From: Litchfieldia salsa
GTDB lineage: Bacteria; Bacillota; Bacilli; Bacillales; Bacillaceae_L
Direction: 5' to 3'
Assembly (NCBI RefSeq): GCF_900104555.1
Contig: NZ_FNJU01000022.1
Location: 1-37,243, forward strand
DNA: 37,243 nucleotides
The notes below the pieces were generated by a model, which did not search any database, was not told the DNA's origin, and worked only from the letters and a program-made list of their open reading frames with translations. Of this stretch, positions 1-7,736 are shown piece after piece. The position numbers and the translations under genes are program-made. The first letter of the stretch is position 1. Every line of letters begins with the position of its first letter.

Positions 1-291
1 AATAGTATCCAAATCAACAATTTCATTTTTTTCTATTGCAGAAAATACTCCCCAGATAAAATAAACTTCTTTCATATTTGCAAGTTTGTTAAGGTTTTCT
101 CCTGTTATTAAATAATTATTGCGACAGTGACTACTATCGTCATAAATACGATAATCCATAAAGTAATCGAGGTAGTTATCAGGATAAGACCAGTCTAAAT
201 CGGTTAGCAGCCAATTATATTCTTTTTCAAGACCATTAAAGGAATTCAAAATTTCTTTTAACTCTAAAAAGTCCTCTAAAATAGTGTTCAT
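1..291 (-). CDS. Hypothetical protein, C-terminus cut off by window edge
   Basis: An open minus-strand frame runs from an ATG at 291 off the left edge, giving the first 97 residues of a longer protein. A good ribosome binding site (GAGGTG, about 8 nt before the ATG) supports the start. The visible part is acidic and rich in Trp, Tyr and Asp (for example NWLLTDLDW), with no signal peptide or membrane segment, so it should be cytoplasmic. I do not recognise the family. Small, soluble, aromatic-rich proteins next to other orphans are often immunity or accessory proteins, but nothing here proves that. The next gene (374-802) lies upstream on the same strand and could be cotranscribed. Confidence 0.7.
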   Translation of the reverse strand, partial: MNTILEDFLELKEILNSFNGLEKEYNWLLTDLDWSYPDNYLDYFMDYRIYDDSSHCRNNYLITGENLNKLANMKEVYFIWGVFSAIEKNEIVDLDTI

Positions 292-373
292 TACCTTGCA
301 CCTCAATTTATATTTACCTTTATAATAACATTTCGTTCTTAAATTAAACTTCTCCTTTAGTGCAATTAAGTCT

Positions 374-802
374 TTAAAAGGATTTATAAACTTCCCAGTT
401 AGTCCATGTTCCTTTCAGTTCACAAATAAATTGAGAACCACCGATTGTTATATATCCATCATGACATGTATAAATAATCCACTTTAGTGAGTTATCACAC
501 CAAAAGCTATCCTCAATAAAATGTTGTTTTGTAAAAATAAGTTCAGAAGGGCTGAGTATTTCTAGAACAAATCCAAGTTCCTGTTCACCTAATTTGTAGA
601 TATGATCTACTTCATAGCTTACTAGGATTCTTTTAATAACTACAAGAAATTCCTTAATTACTTTCGGCTCGTCAATTAGGTAAAAAGATATAACGTCACT
701 TCTTTTAGTTTCATATAAGGGATACCAAATCGGAGTGGGAATATCCCACGTTTCTTTCATATTTTTAATAATGGTCTTATATGTAGAATGATTTAACAAC
801 AC
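374..802 (-). CDS. Hypothetical soluble protein, 142 aa
   Basis: This frame starts at a GTG at 802, preceded by an AGGGGG ribosome binding site with 6-nt spacing. The protein has no signal peptide or membrane helix and is rich in Trp, Tyr and Ile, with a C-terminal GTWTNWEVY segment. I do not recognise a family. Like its downstream neighbour (1-291) it resembles the general style of small cytoplasmic immunity or regulatory proteins, but no toxin gene is visible. The 83-nt gap to the next start suggests a possible shared transcript. Existence is supported by length, start signals and composition; function is unknown. Confidence 0.65.
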   Translation of the reverse strand: MLLNHSTYKTIIKNMKETWDIPTPIWYPLYETKRSDVISFYLIDEPKVIKEFLVVIKRILVSYEVDHIYKLGEQELGFVLEILSPSELIFTKQHFIEDSFWCDNSLKWIIYTCHDGYITIGGSQFICELKGTWTNWEVYKSF

Positions 803-843
803 TTGAAACCCCCTACTTTAATTACTAGCTGCTTATCTTCTTG

Positions 844-869
844 TTGAACTATCCTGCTCGTTAGTTCAA
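844..869. repeat. Small inverted repeat in intergenic spacer
   Basis: TTGAACTA (844-851) and TAGTTCAA (862-869) form a perfect 8-bp stem with a 10-nt loop, in the spacer between two minus-strand genes. There is no clear T-tract on either strand, so it is not a convincing terminator. It may be part of a dispersed intergenic repeat. Confidence 0.4.
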
Positions 870-934
870 TAACAAATGAGCCTGAAAAAACTCTTGAGCT
901 TAAACATTCGCTTACATTGACTTTAATTAAGTAA

Positions 935-1279
935 TTATTTTTTAGATTCTTTTAGGAATTCAATAGCTTGATCAACATCATATGTTTCTAATTTCAACTT
1001 TTTCATTTCTCCACCGGCAGTTTCAAAGATAAAGACGGCTGGGACTTTTTTAATCTCATATTTTGGATACTTTTCTTTTGCTAGCTCCAAGTTAGTAATA
1101 TATTCAATCTGATGGATTGGATACTCACTACTACCAAATTCTCCAAATTTCCCACTAATATTTTCATCTCCTTGTATGATAAGAACATCATACTTCAAAT
1201 GGTTATCTTGGGTAGGAGAACACCCTATAAATGCAATCACCAATAATAACATTTGACCAATTATCATCAATCTTTTCAT
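935..1279 (-). CDS. Small lipoprotein with thioredoxin-like C-terminal half
   Basis: 114-aa protein with a type II signal peptide: MKRL, a hydrophobic stretch and a lipobox ending FIGC near residue 20, so it should be anchored to the outer face of the membrane. The rest is hydrophilic. The C-terminal segment reads KVPAVFIFE, then a short Lys/Leu-rich strand and QAIEFLKE, the arrangement of the cis-proline loop and last helix of thioredoxin-fold proteins. There is no CxxC, so redox activity is not expected. It shares this plan with the lipoprotein at 7152-7517 (SPAYAVFD and ALIEFLRE), which I infer to be a distant paralogue. Function is unknown. Confidence 0.75.
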   Translation of the reverse strand: MKRLMIIGQMLLLVIAFIGCSPTQDNHLKYDVLIIQGDENISGKFGEFGSSEYPIHQIEYITNLELAKEKYPKYEIKKVPAVFIFETAGGEMKKLKLETYDVDQAIEFLKESKK

Positions 1280-1320
1280 AAAAAACCCCCAAATATATTA
1301 ATTCCTTTTTTTTAAAACTA

Positions 1321-1701
1321 TTAATTATCCTTTTTCCAAATACTCTTAAAATGAAATACGGTAATATAATAATAAGTGGCTGCTCCAATAACTCCAAATG
1401 ATAATACAATAATACCTCTCTTAACACTACTTCCCCAAATTTCAATACCTCCAGCAAACCAACCAAAAAACAACATAAATGCTCCTATATGTTGGATTAA
1501 CATTATTGAAGTAATCATGCCTGAAAAGAATAATCCCATACCTATAACTCTAGACCCATCAACAAATAAAAACGATGGACTTTTTAACCCTTTTATAAAC
1601 TCCTCTTGTTCTTGTTTATCTTGTTTTAAATACATATTAAAAAAAATGAAAATTGGTAAACCCCATAATAATAATAAAAATAAAATCTGAACGATACTCA
1701 T
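1321..1701 (-). CDS. Hypothetical small membrane protein, 126 aa
   Basis: ATG at 1701 is preceded by GGGGGAG at good spacing. The protein begins with a hydrophobic helix (residues about 3-23), followed by a charged cytoplasmic-type loop (KQDKQEQEEF) and three more hydrophobic segments, so about four transmembrane helices are expected. No catalytic motif or known family was recognised. It sits just upstream of the lipoprotein at 935-1279, with about 40 nt between them, and may be cotranscribed with it. Overlapping frames on the opposite strand are shadows. Confidence 0.7.
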   Translation of the reverse strand: MSIVQILFLLLLWGLPIFIFFNMYLKQDKQEQEEFIKGLKSPSFLFVDGSRVIGMGLFFSGMITSIMLIQHIGAFMLFFGWFAGGIEIWGSSVKRGIIVLSFGVIGAATYYYITVFHFKSIWKKDN

Positions 1702-1828
1702 ATGTCTCCCCCATTACATATCAATAACACTACATATAAATTGGATTCTGTTTTAAATTATCCATAACTGAAGAGTGAGTCAAAACTATATAATGTTAAC
1801 TAGCGTTATGGAGTTCCACTACTATGCT

Positions 1829-2545
1829 TTAATTTATTTTCAATAATTCTAAAAAACCAGGATCTGGTTTAGATTCTTTAACTCCTTTTTTAGATTGAAA
1901 GTAAACTGTCTTCTCATCTTCATAAAGAACCTTGACCTTTATACTGCCAAAATCAATTAAACTTGTTTCGCTTCTGGGGAGTATATCTTCTTTATAATCG
2001 TATGCTTCATTATTGATAAATCCTACAATCTCACTAATTCTAGATTTATCTCTTACTTCTAAACATTCACCATCTGAATCTTCCTTATAAATACAAATCT
2101 CCTCTGGGATATCCTCTATCCACGATGAACTCATAAAAATTGGAAACTTATCAAACTTTACCTCAGTCTGCTCTTCGGACTTATTATAGTAGGCTGCAAG
2201 TGATAATACACCGTCAATTCCCTCTTTTCTCCATCCAGAATCGAATCCAGACCAATCATTATGTAAATCAGTATCATTAAGGTCAGAATCATTATATTTT
2301 AATTGCCATCCCTGTTTAGGAAGTTCGCTCATATAGTAATCATATATATCTGTCAAATGATCACCTTCCATTATGTAATTAACTCTAGTGGTTCTAACCC
2401 ACTAAAAACAGGAATATCCTCGTGTTGTTCAGGGATAATTGACATTCCTTTATAAGTTTCATCCGTGACTTCTTGATATACAAACAAACCCGCCAAAATT
2501 AATATTAAAATTAGACTATATTGAAATTAATCTTTTATTGTTCAA
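1829..2545 (-). pseudogene. Frameshifted gene for a membrane-anchored extracytoplasmic protein
   Basis: The longest intact frame is 1829-2371 (180 aa, beginning MEGDHLTDIYDYY), but coding sequence continues upstream in other frames. Reading back, one frame gives a hydrophobic anchor (LILILILAGLFVYQ) followed by GMSIIPEQHEDIPVFSGLEP; a one-base loss just after this Pro moves the frame to TRVNYIMEGDHL, joining it to the intact part. A second shift near 2520 separates the anchor from a plausible TTG start at 2545, which has an AGGAGAG ribosome binding site. The parent protein would be about 235 aa, with an N-terminal anchor and a soluble outer domain. At least two shifts imply a true pseudogene unless there are sequencing errors; the 180-aa part may still be translated. 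Family not recognised. Confidence 0.6.
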
Positions 2546-2627
2546 ATGACTCTCTCCTGTGCCACATATTGATTACTTCGTTTATTTATCATATTAAAAA
2601 TGCACCTAAACTAACTTTTTTATGGCA

Positions 2628-2708
2628 AAATAACGGATGAACTGGTGTTAGTTTTGTCGTCTGAGTAAAACTCTAACAGCCTTCCAAAAAGCAAACGATA
2701 ATAAGCAT
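2628..2708 (-). pseudogene. Remnant of a lipoprotein related to the gene at 7152-7517
   Basis: From an ATG at 2708 the minus strand reads MLIIVCFLEGC, then a TAG stop (2673-2675), then SFTQTTKLTPVHPLF. The intact lipoprotein at 7517 reads FLIGCSSIIETEPTPVHPLF at the same place, so the lipobox Cys and the TPVHPLF segment line up. Similarity also continues upstream of the start (about 2709-2800 against 7518-7590, sharing a TTACCATAATTT block). This is therefore a duplicated, truncated copy with a nonsense codon directly after the lipidated Cys. Nothing recognisable follows downstream. Confidence 0.65.
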
Positions 2709-3178
2709 TTAAATTAGTCTTTGCTTTGCTTCATTGCATCCCTACCATATAATCTATAAACTAAGTTTACCATAATTTCTCAATAACTCTTCAAGTAAAC
2801 AGATACTTTCCAAGGCATAGCTTTTAAAAATATCTACCTATATACATTAAAACCTTCCCATTAAAATATAGGGAAGGTTATTTGTCATGTTTAATTTTAA
2901 TATATCTGATGTTATTAATCTTTTGAGTGAAAAATATTGGTGAACCCAGTTTAGTATAATAGGAATAATTCTGCTCTATTTTATCCACTCCTACTTTATC
3001 ACATGGATTTAAAAATGACATTAGAAAGCATTGTTAGCTGGTTGGTGTTTTTATCTATATGTTTTCGTTTTATCTAAATATAAACAAACAGATACTATTA
3101 AAAAAACTTTTCTATAACTGACTATTCTAACATCAACTGAAATAATGTAAAATTCAAGTAATAGATGGAGGGATTTTT
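2709..3178. other. Intergenic region upstream of hscC-like gene
   Basis: About 470 nt without a gene. The left end (to about 2800) is the decayed upstream region of the lipoprotein remnant. A hairpin lies at 2851-2879. The remainder is AT-rich. No CIRCE element (TTAGCACTC-N9-GAGTGCTAA) was seen before the Hsp70 gene, so HrcA control is not indicated. A convincing promoter was not identified. Confidence 0.5.
2851..2879. terminator. Terminator-like hairpin, orphan
   Basis: AACCTTCCC (2851-2859) and GGGAAGGTT (2871-2879) form a perfect 9-bp stem with an 11-nt loop. The flanking T-tracts are weak on both strands and no intact gene ends here, so it may be left over from a lost gene. Confidence 0.4.
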
Positions 3179-4879
3179 ATGACAATAATAGGAATTGATT
3201 TAGGAACAACAAATAGTCTTGCAACCTGTTGGATGGATGGAGAAGCTATTTTGATTCCAAACATACTAGGAGAACACCTTACACCTTCAGTAGTGAGCAT
3301 TGATAGTAATGGAGAAATCTTAGTTGGACAAATTGCTAAGGAACGCCTAATTACGCATCCTCTAGTAACTGCCTCCACATTTAAGCGATACATGGGAACA
3401 GCAAAAAAATATAACCTTGGAAAATATACTTTCTTACCTGAAGAGCTTTCTTCATTTATCATTAGGACGCTGAAAGAAGATGCAGAGGTATATTTGGGTA
3501 AAACAGTGAAAGAAGCTGTGATTAGTGTTCCTGCATATTTCAATGATACCCAAAGAAAAGCAACTAAGAGAGCCGCTGAAATGGCTGGCCTAGTGGTTGA
3601 TAGGCTTATTAATGAACCAACTGCTGCAGCACTCTCCTATGGCATCCATCAAAAAGAGGAGGAAACACAGTTTCTTGTTTTTGATTTGGGCGGTGGAACC
3701 TTTGACGTGTCTGTAATGGAACTTTTTGAAGGGGTTATGAACGTAAAATCAATAGCGGGTGACAATTTTCTTGGTGGCGAAGATTTCACGAATCTATTAG
3801 TTTTACATTTTTGTAAATTGCATGAAATAGATAAAGATTCTCTTGACCCTAAAGCACAATCAACCTTATATAAACAAGCAGAACAGTGTAAATATGAATT
3901 AAGTATAGGAAACACTGGCACAATGAAGGTTGTTATTAATGAAGTTTCATACAAGATAAATCTTAATAAATCTGAGTTTGAGAGAATTGTATATCCTCTC
4001 ACAGTACGTTTACGTCATCCTATCGAACGTGCTCTCAGGGATGCTTCTTTATCAACGAATGATTTAGATGCAGTTATTCTAATTGGTGGTGCAACCAAGA
4101 TGCCAATTATTAAGTCATCCATAGTAAAAATGTTTGGAAGAATGCCTTACACAAATATTAATCCAGATGAATCTGTGGCTTTAGGAACAGCCATTCAAGG
4201 TGCATTGAAACAAAGAAACAAGGCATTAGAAGATTTTGTGTTAACGGATGTATGTCCTTTTACTTTAGGGACGGAAGTAGTCAACGATATGGGAGATGGA
4301 AAGCTAGAAGATGGATATTTCTTCCCAATTATTGAACGCAATACACCGATACCATATAGCCGAGTAGAGAGACTAATAACTGTAAGTGATAATCAGAGAG
4401 TGCTTAATGTTAGTATTTTTCAGGGCGAAAGTCGTCTTGTGGAAAATAATGTAAAACTTGGAGAATTGAATATAAAAGTTCCCCCTGCAAAAGCAGGTAC
4501 AGAAGCAATAGATGTAAGATACACATACGATATCAATGGAATTCTTGAAGTCGAAGTCACAAGCCTTTCTACAGGTGAAAGAAAAAGAACAGTTATTCAA
4601 AATAAATCAGGAAATCTGAGTAAGAAAGAAATAGAGGCACAATTTGAAAGGTTAAAAGATATCAAAATCCACCCAAGAGATCGTACAGAGAATAGACTTC
4701 TTTTAGCAAGAGGAGAACGCATTTATGAGGAAACAATAGGAGAAAAACGAATGTTTGTTGAATCGATTATCCACAACTTCGAACGTGTTCTTGCCACACA
4801 AAATGAAAAAGAGATTAAGAAGGCCACGTTAGAGTTTAAAACTAAACTAAAAGAGATTGAAGGGTGGACACATTATTGA
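3179..4879 (+). CDS. hscC: HscC-like Hsp70 family chaperone
   Basis: 566-aa Hsp70 ATPase. The nucleotide-binding domain shows the phosphate-1 motif GIDLGTTNS (5-13), SVPAYFNDTQRKAT (116-129), NEPTAAALSYG (145-155), the phosphate-2 motif FDLGGGTFDVSV (168-179) and an adenosine motif LIGGATKMP (about 300). A linker-like TDVCPFTLGTE follows (about 355), then a substrate-binding domain and a short helical lid. Length is close to HscC (about 560 aa) and shorter than housekeeping DnaK (about 610 aa). The start has a GGAGG ribosome binding site. The stop overlaps the ATG of a J-domain gene, so the two are translationally coupled, as expected for an Hsp70 and its co-chaperone. No grpE is present and no heat-shock operator was seen. 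HscC-type identity is inferred from length and partner; a divergent DnaK paralogue is the alternative. Confidence 0.85.
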   Translation: MTIIGIDLGTTNSLATCWMDGEAILIPNILGEHLTPSVVSIDSNGEILVGQIAKERLITHPLVTASTFKRYMGTAKKYNLGKYTFLPEELSSFIIRTLKEDAEVYLGKTVKEAVISVPAYFNDTQRKATKRAAEMAGLVVDRLINEPTAAALSYGIHQKEEETQFLVFDLGGGTFDVSVMELFEGVMNVKSIAGDNFLGGEDFTNLLVLHFCKLHEIDKDSLDPKAQSTLYKQAEQCKYELSIGNTGTMKVVINEVSYKINLNKSEFERIVYPLTVRLRHPIERALRDASLSTNDLDAVILIGGATKMPIIKSSIVKMFGRMPYTNINPDESVALGTAIQGALKQRNKALEDFVLTDVCPFTLGTEVVNDMGDGKLEDGYFFPIIERNTPIPYSRVERLITVSDNQRVLNVSIFQGESRLVENNVKLGELNIKVPPAKAGTEAIDVRYTYDINGILEVEVTSLSTGERKRTVIQNKSGNLSKKEIEAQFERLKDIKIHPRDRTENRLLLARGERIYEETIGEKRMFVESIIHNFERVLATQNEKEIKKATLEFKTKLKEIEGWTHY

Positions 4880-6984
4880 TGGAAAACTGGAGGATGCTGG
4901 GGATTGATCCTACTAAGGATGTATCTCTCATTAAGAAATCTTATGCTAAAAAACTAAAAATCTACCACCCAGAGAACGATCCTGAAGGATATCAGAGACT
5001 TAGAGAGGCTTATGAAACTTCACTCTGGCAAGCAAAACAGGTTCAAACATATAGCGCCTTTGAATCTGAACAAGAAGAAATTCATTTTCTTATTTCACAG
5101 CAAGACGATATGACTGAACAGCAATCAAAAAGAGATGGTAATCATCAGCTACAAGTCTTTATGAAAGATGTAGAAACACTCTATAATGACTTCTTTTCCC
5201 GTATTCAAGAAGAGAACTGGATCACTCTTTTAAACTCAGAATTAGTTTGGGATGTAAATCAAAAGTCAGACCTACAGTATTCATTACTTTCTTTCTTTGA
5301 AAATTATCACTATCTTCCGCACAGTGTCTGGCTTCTATTTGACAATATATTTGATTGGAGTAATCAAACAAATCTAATTAGCGAACAATTTAATCAAGAA
5401 TTTGCAGAATATTTACTTCATCAAATCAGTGGGTCTAAAGAAATGAGTTATTATTTTTTCAAAGAGATGGACCATTTTAATTATGATGAATATCTCAAAT
5501 TACGTGAAGAGATCCTTAATCATCTTATGGAAGGAAATTTAGAGGTAGCGAAAGGCTTCTTTGAAAAAGCATTTGAACTGTATGCTGAGGATCCGGATTT
5601 GTTAAGAATGTATGGTGTTTTTCATCTCCAACAAGCTGACGAAATTAGTGCACAGGATTCTTTCACAAATGCCCTTATCCATAATCCAATGGATTTCGAT
5701 TCATTCATTTTTCGTGCCCAAATTCAATATCGGAGTGGTCAATATGAAAAGGTCATCAAGGATTGTGAGAATCTTTTATCGAGTGAATCTAAGAATGAAG
5801 AAGCACTTTCGCTAATAGGAAAATGTCATTATCAATTAGGTAATGTTAAAGAAGCTCGGCATTATTTTGATCTAACTTTAGATGTTTTAGATGATTTAGA
5901 GGATTTCGAGGATTTAGATGAGTTTGTATTGGAAGAAGGAATGTATCTAGATCAATCATATTACCCTGCACTAGGTGGAATAGGAAGTGATCCTCATACG
6001 GCTTCACACAAAACCCTTATCTTAAATTTTTGTTGGTGGCTAACGTTAATGTTTATTGCTAGAAATTGGATTTATCTATTACTATTTTTTTTATTAGAGA
6101 TCTTTACATCATTACCGTTAATTATTACAGCAATCCTGTTTGTACCAGTAACTTGGGAGGTTATAAAACAATCTAAGGTAGAAAGACTAATGTTAAGAAA
6201 TAGCCAAATGAATTCCAAACCAGTAGAACAAAAATCAACAAATGCTCTAAATTTATATCTGCGTTGTCTTTCTTCAATTTGTGTCAAAAGTTATGTAGGT
6301 TACAGTGCGTTTTATACCCACCATGAATTTGCACCAATTAGAGACATATGGCTAAGAAGGCGTTCTTTGAAAAAAGAGTTGAAGAGGTGGGATATTCACA
6401 ATAACTATGAATTGAAAAAAAAGATAGACTGGCATATAACAGAAGGTTATCAACATGAATTTAATCAAATAAGAAGACGTTTGTCTGTCTTATCATTAAA
6501 CGCACGTTCAGCATATATCGAGAGTAATAAGGAACACTTGGATTATCACAAAATGATTTTTGTAGCCTTAGGAATTTACAAAATTCGCCCATCAGGAATA
6601 GCTGCGTTTGACATTGCATGGAGTATTTACTTTTGTAGAATAGGTAGAGCACTTGGACACATAGATAAAGATTATGCCTTAGAAATAATGATTAAAGCTG
6701 CCCAAAAAGCTCAACAATCCTATACCAATTGGAATGAGTATATGACAGCCTATTTCCTTGGTCGCCATTTTGCTGAAGGAGAGACCAAGTTAGAATATGA
6801 TGAATCTACATTTTATTACATTCGGCATTTATTTAATAGCCTTTCTACTCCTCTAAAAGTATTAAACTGGAATTACGATCTATTAAAAGATTATAAGGTA
6901 AATAAAAATAATCTTACAAAAGAGACGAACCTATTCAAATATTGGAGAAAAAAAACCAAATTAATTTATTTAAATAAAAAATAG
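4879..6984 (+). CDS. J-domain / TPR / membrane / DUF1266 fusion protein, Hsp70 partner
   Basis: 701 aa from the ATG at 4879, whose A is the last base of the hscC stop (TGATG coupling); in-frame GTG 4864 and TTG 4876 are alternative starts. Residues 1-55 are a J-domain (MENWRMLGIDP through LREAYE), but the catalytic HPD is HPE at 30-32. About 217-340 is TPR-like (repeated A-F helix pairs such as GNVKEARHYFDLTL). Two to three hydrophobic segments lie at about 377-427. About 530-670 resembles DUF1266 (AWSIYFCRIGRALGHID, then NEYMTAYFLGRHFAEG). In E. coli hscC neighbours separately encode J-proteins (DjlB, DjlC), a repeat protein (YbeT) and DUF1266 proteins (YbeU, YbeR). I infer that this is a single-chain version of that set, delivering HscC to a membrane-associated client. 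Confidence 0.8.
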   Translation: MENWRMLGIDPTKDVSLIKKSYAKKLKIYHPENDPEGYQRLREAYETSLWQAKQVQTYSAFESEQEEIHFLISQQDDMTEQQSKRDGNHQLQVFMKDVETLYNDFFSRIQEENWITLLNSELVWDVNQKSDLQYSLLSFFENYHYLPHSVWLLFDNIFDWSNQTNLISEQFNQEFAEYLLHQISGSKEMSYYFFKEMDHFNYDEYLKLREEILNHLMEGNLEVAKGFFEKAFELYAEDPDLLRMYGVFHLQQADEISAQDSFTNALIHNPMDFDSFIFRAQIQYRSGQYEKVIKDCENLLSSESKNEEALSLIGKCHYQLGNVKEARHYFDLTLDVLDDLEDFEDLDEFVLEEGMYLDQSYYPALGGIGSDPHTASHKTLILNFCWWLTLMFIARNWIYLLLFFLLEIFTSLPLIITAILFVPVTWEVIKQSKVERLMLRNSQMNSKPVEQKSTNALNLYLRCLSSICVKSYVGYSAFYTHHEFAPIRDIWLRRRSLKKELKRWDIHNNYELKKKIDWHITEGYQHEFNQIRRRLSVLSLNARSAYIESNKEHLDYHKMIFVALGIYKIRPSGIAAFDIAWSIYFCRIGRALGHIDKDYALEIMIKAAQKAQQSYTNWNEYMTAYFLGRHFAEGETKLEYDESTFYYIRHLFNSLSTPLKVLNWNYDLLKDYKVNKNNLTKETNLFKYWRKKTKLIYLNKK

Positions 6985-7026
6985 TACAATACTCTAACTC
7001 ATTTTAAAGATTCCCAATTCTATTAA

Positions 7027-7071
7027 CCTCTCTTATGATAGGAAGTGACCAAACTAACTTCATATGAGAGG
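7027..7071. repeat. Imperfect 12-bp inverted repeat downstream of the chaperone operon
   Basis: CCTCTCTTATGA (7027-7038) and TCATATGAGAGG (7060-7071) pair with one mismatch across a 21-nt loop, about 40 nt after the J-protein stop. No T-run follows on the plus strand, so it is at best a weak terminator or an mRNA 3' end structure. Confidence 0.4.
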
Positions 7072-7151
7072 AACGAAAAGGATGATCAAAATGGCTCCGC
7101 TACTACTATTCAACTCTTGCCTTCCGTTTTTTCAATAAGACAATGCAGTGT

Positions 7152-7517
7152 TTACCTGTTTGGATTATTCTCTCTTAAAAATTCAATCAATGCTTTCTCG
7201 CTATACGATTTAAACACAACATCCTTAGTATCGAATACAGCATATGCTGGAGACTTCTCCAATTCTAAGAACTTGTATTCTTCATTTATTTTTTCTAATG
7301 AAGTCCGACCATGAATTGTCTCAACATTACTTATTCCGTTCTCTCCTAACCATTTATGATAATCTTCCATTTCCGTTTCACCTAACATCAATAAGGAATA
7401 CTTGTTTTTATCAGCGGAAAATAACGGATGGACTGGAGTTGGTTCTGTCTCAATAATACTTGAACAACCTATTAAAAATGCACAGATTATTATCCAAACA
7501 ACGAATATCTTATTCAT
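7152..7517 (-). CDS. Small lipoprotein, thioredoxin-like
   Basis: 121 aa with a type II signal peptide and lipobox FLIGC (Cys at about 18), followed by a Thr/Pro linker (TEPTPVHPLF). The C-terminal half holds a strand-like SPAYAVFDTKDVVFKS and a final helix ALIEFLRE, resembling the cis-Pro strand and last helix of a thioredoxin fold, again without CxxC. An AAGGTGG ribosome binding site precedes the ATG. It is a probable paralogue of the lipoprotein at 935-1279, and the decayed fragment at 2628-2708 is a near copy of its N-terminus. It is convergent with the plus-strand chaperone operon. Role unknown; a membrane-bound protein on the outer surface is expected. Confidence 0.75.
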   Translation of the reverse strand: MNKIFVVWIIICAFLIGCSSIIETEPTPVHPLFSADKNKYSLLMLGETEMEDYHKWLGENGISNVETIHGRTSLEKINEEYKFLELEKSPAYAVFDTKDVVFKSYSEKALIEFLRENNPNR

Positions 7518-7736
7518 ATAATTACCACCTTGTATAGTTATAGACCTAAAATAAGATTACCATAATTTTTCAATTGATCTAAAAGTAACCTGCCCCATAA
7601 ATTTTAACATTAATTTCCTTTTGGTTGACGTAAAAAAGCAGCAGACCTTATTTAAGGAATGCCTATTTAATTAATAGAAAACAATATTAACCATGAGCTT
7701 TCTATAAGCTTCTTCTTGTTACTTCAACATCTCAAT

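Noticed and set aside
2880-2942. Short plus-strand frame starting ATG at 2887 (18 codons)
   Set aside because: No ribosome binding site and too short to support.
3100-3178. Search for a CIRCE or other heat-shock operator before the Hsp70 gene
   Set aside because: No inverted repeat of the TTAGCACTC type is present.
3154-4002. Minus-strand frames opposite the hscC-like gene (129 and 117 aa)
   Set aside because: They are shadows of the conserved Hsp70 reading frame, with no start signals.
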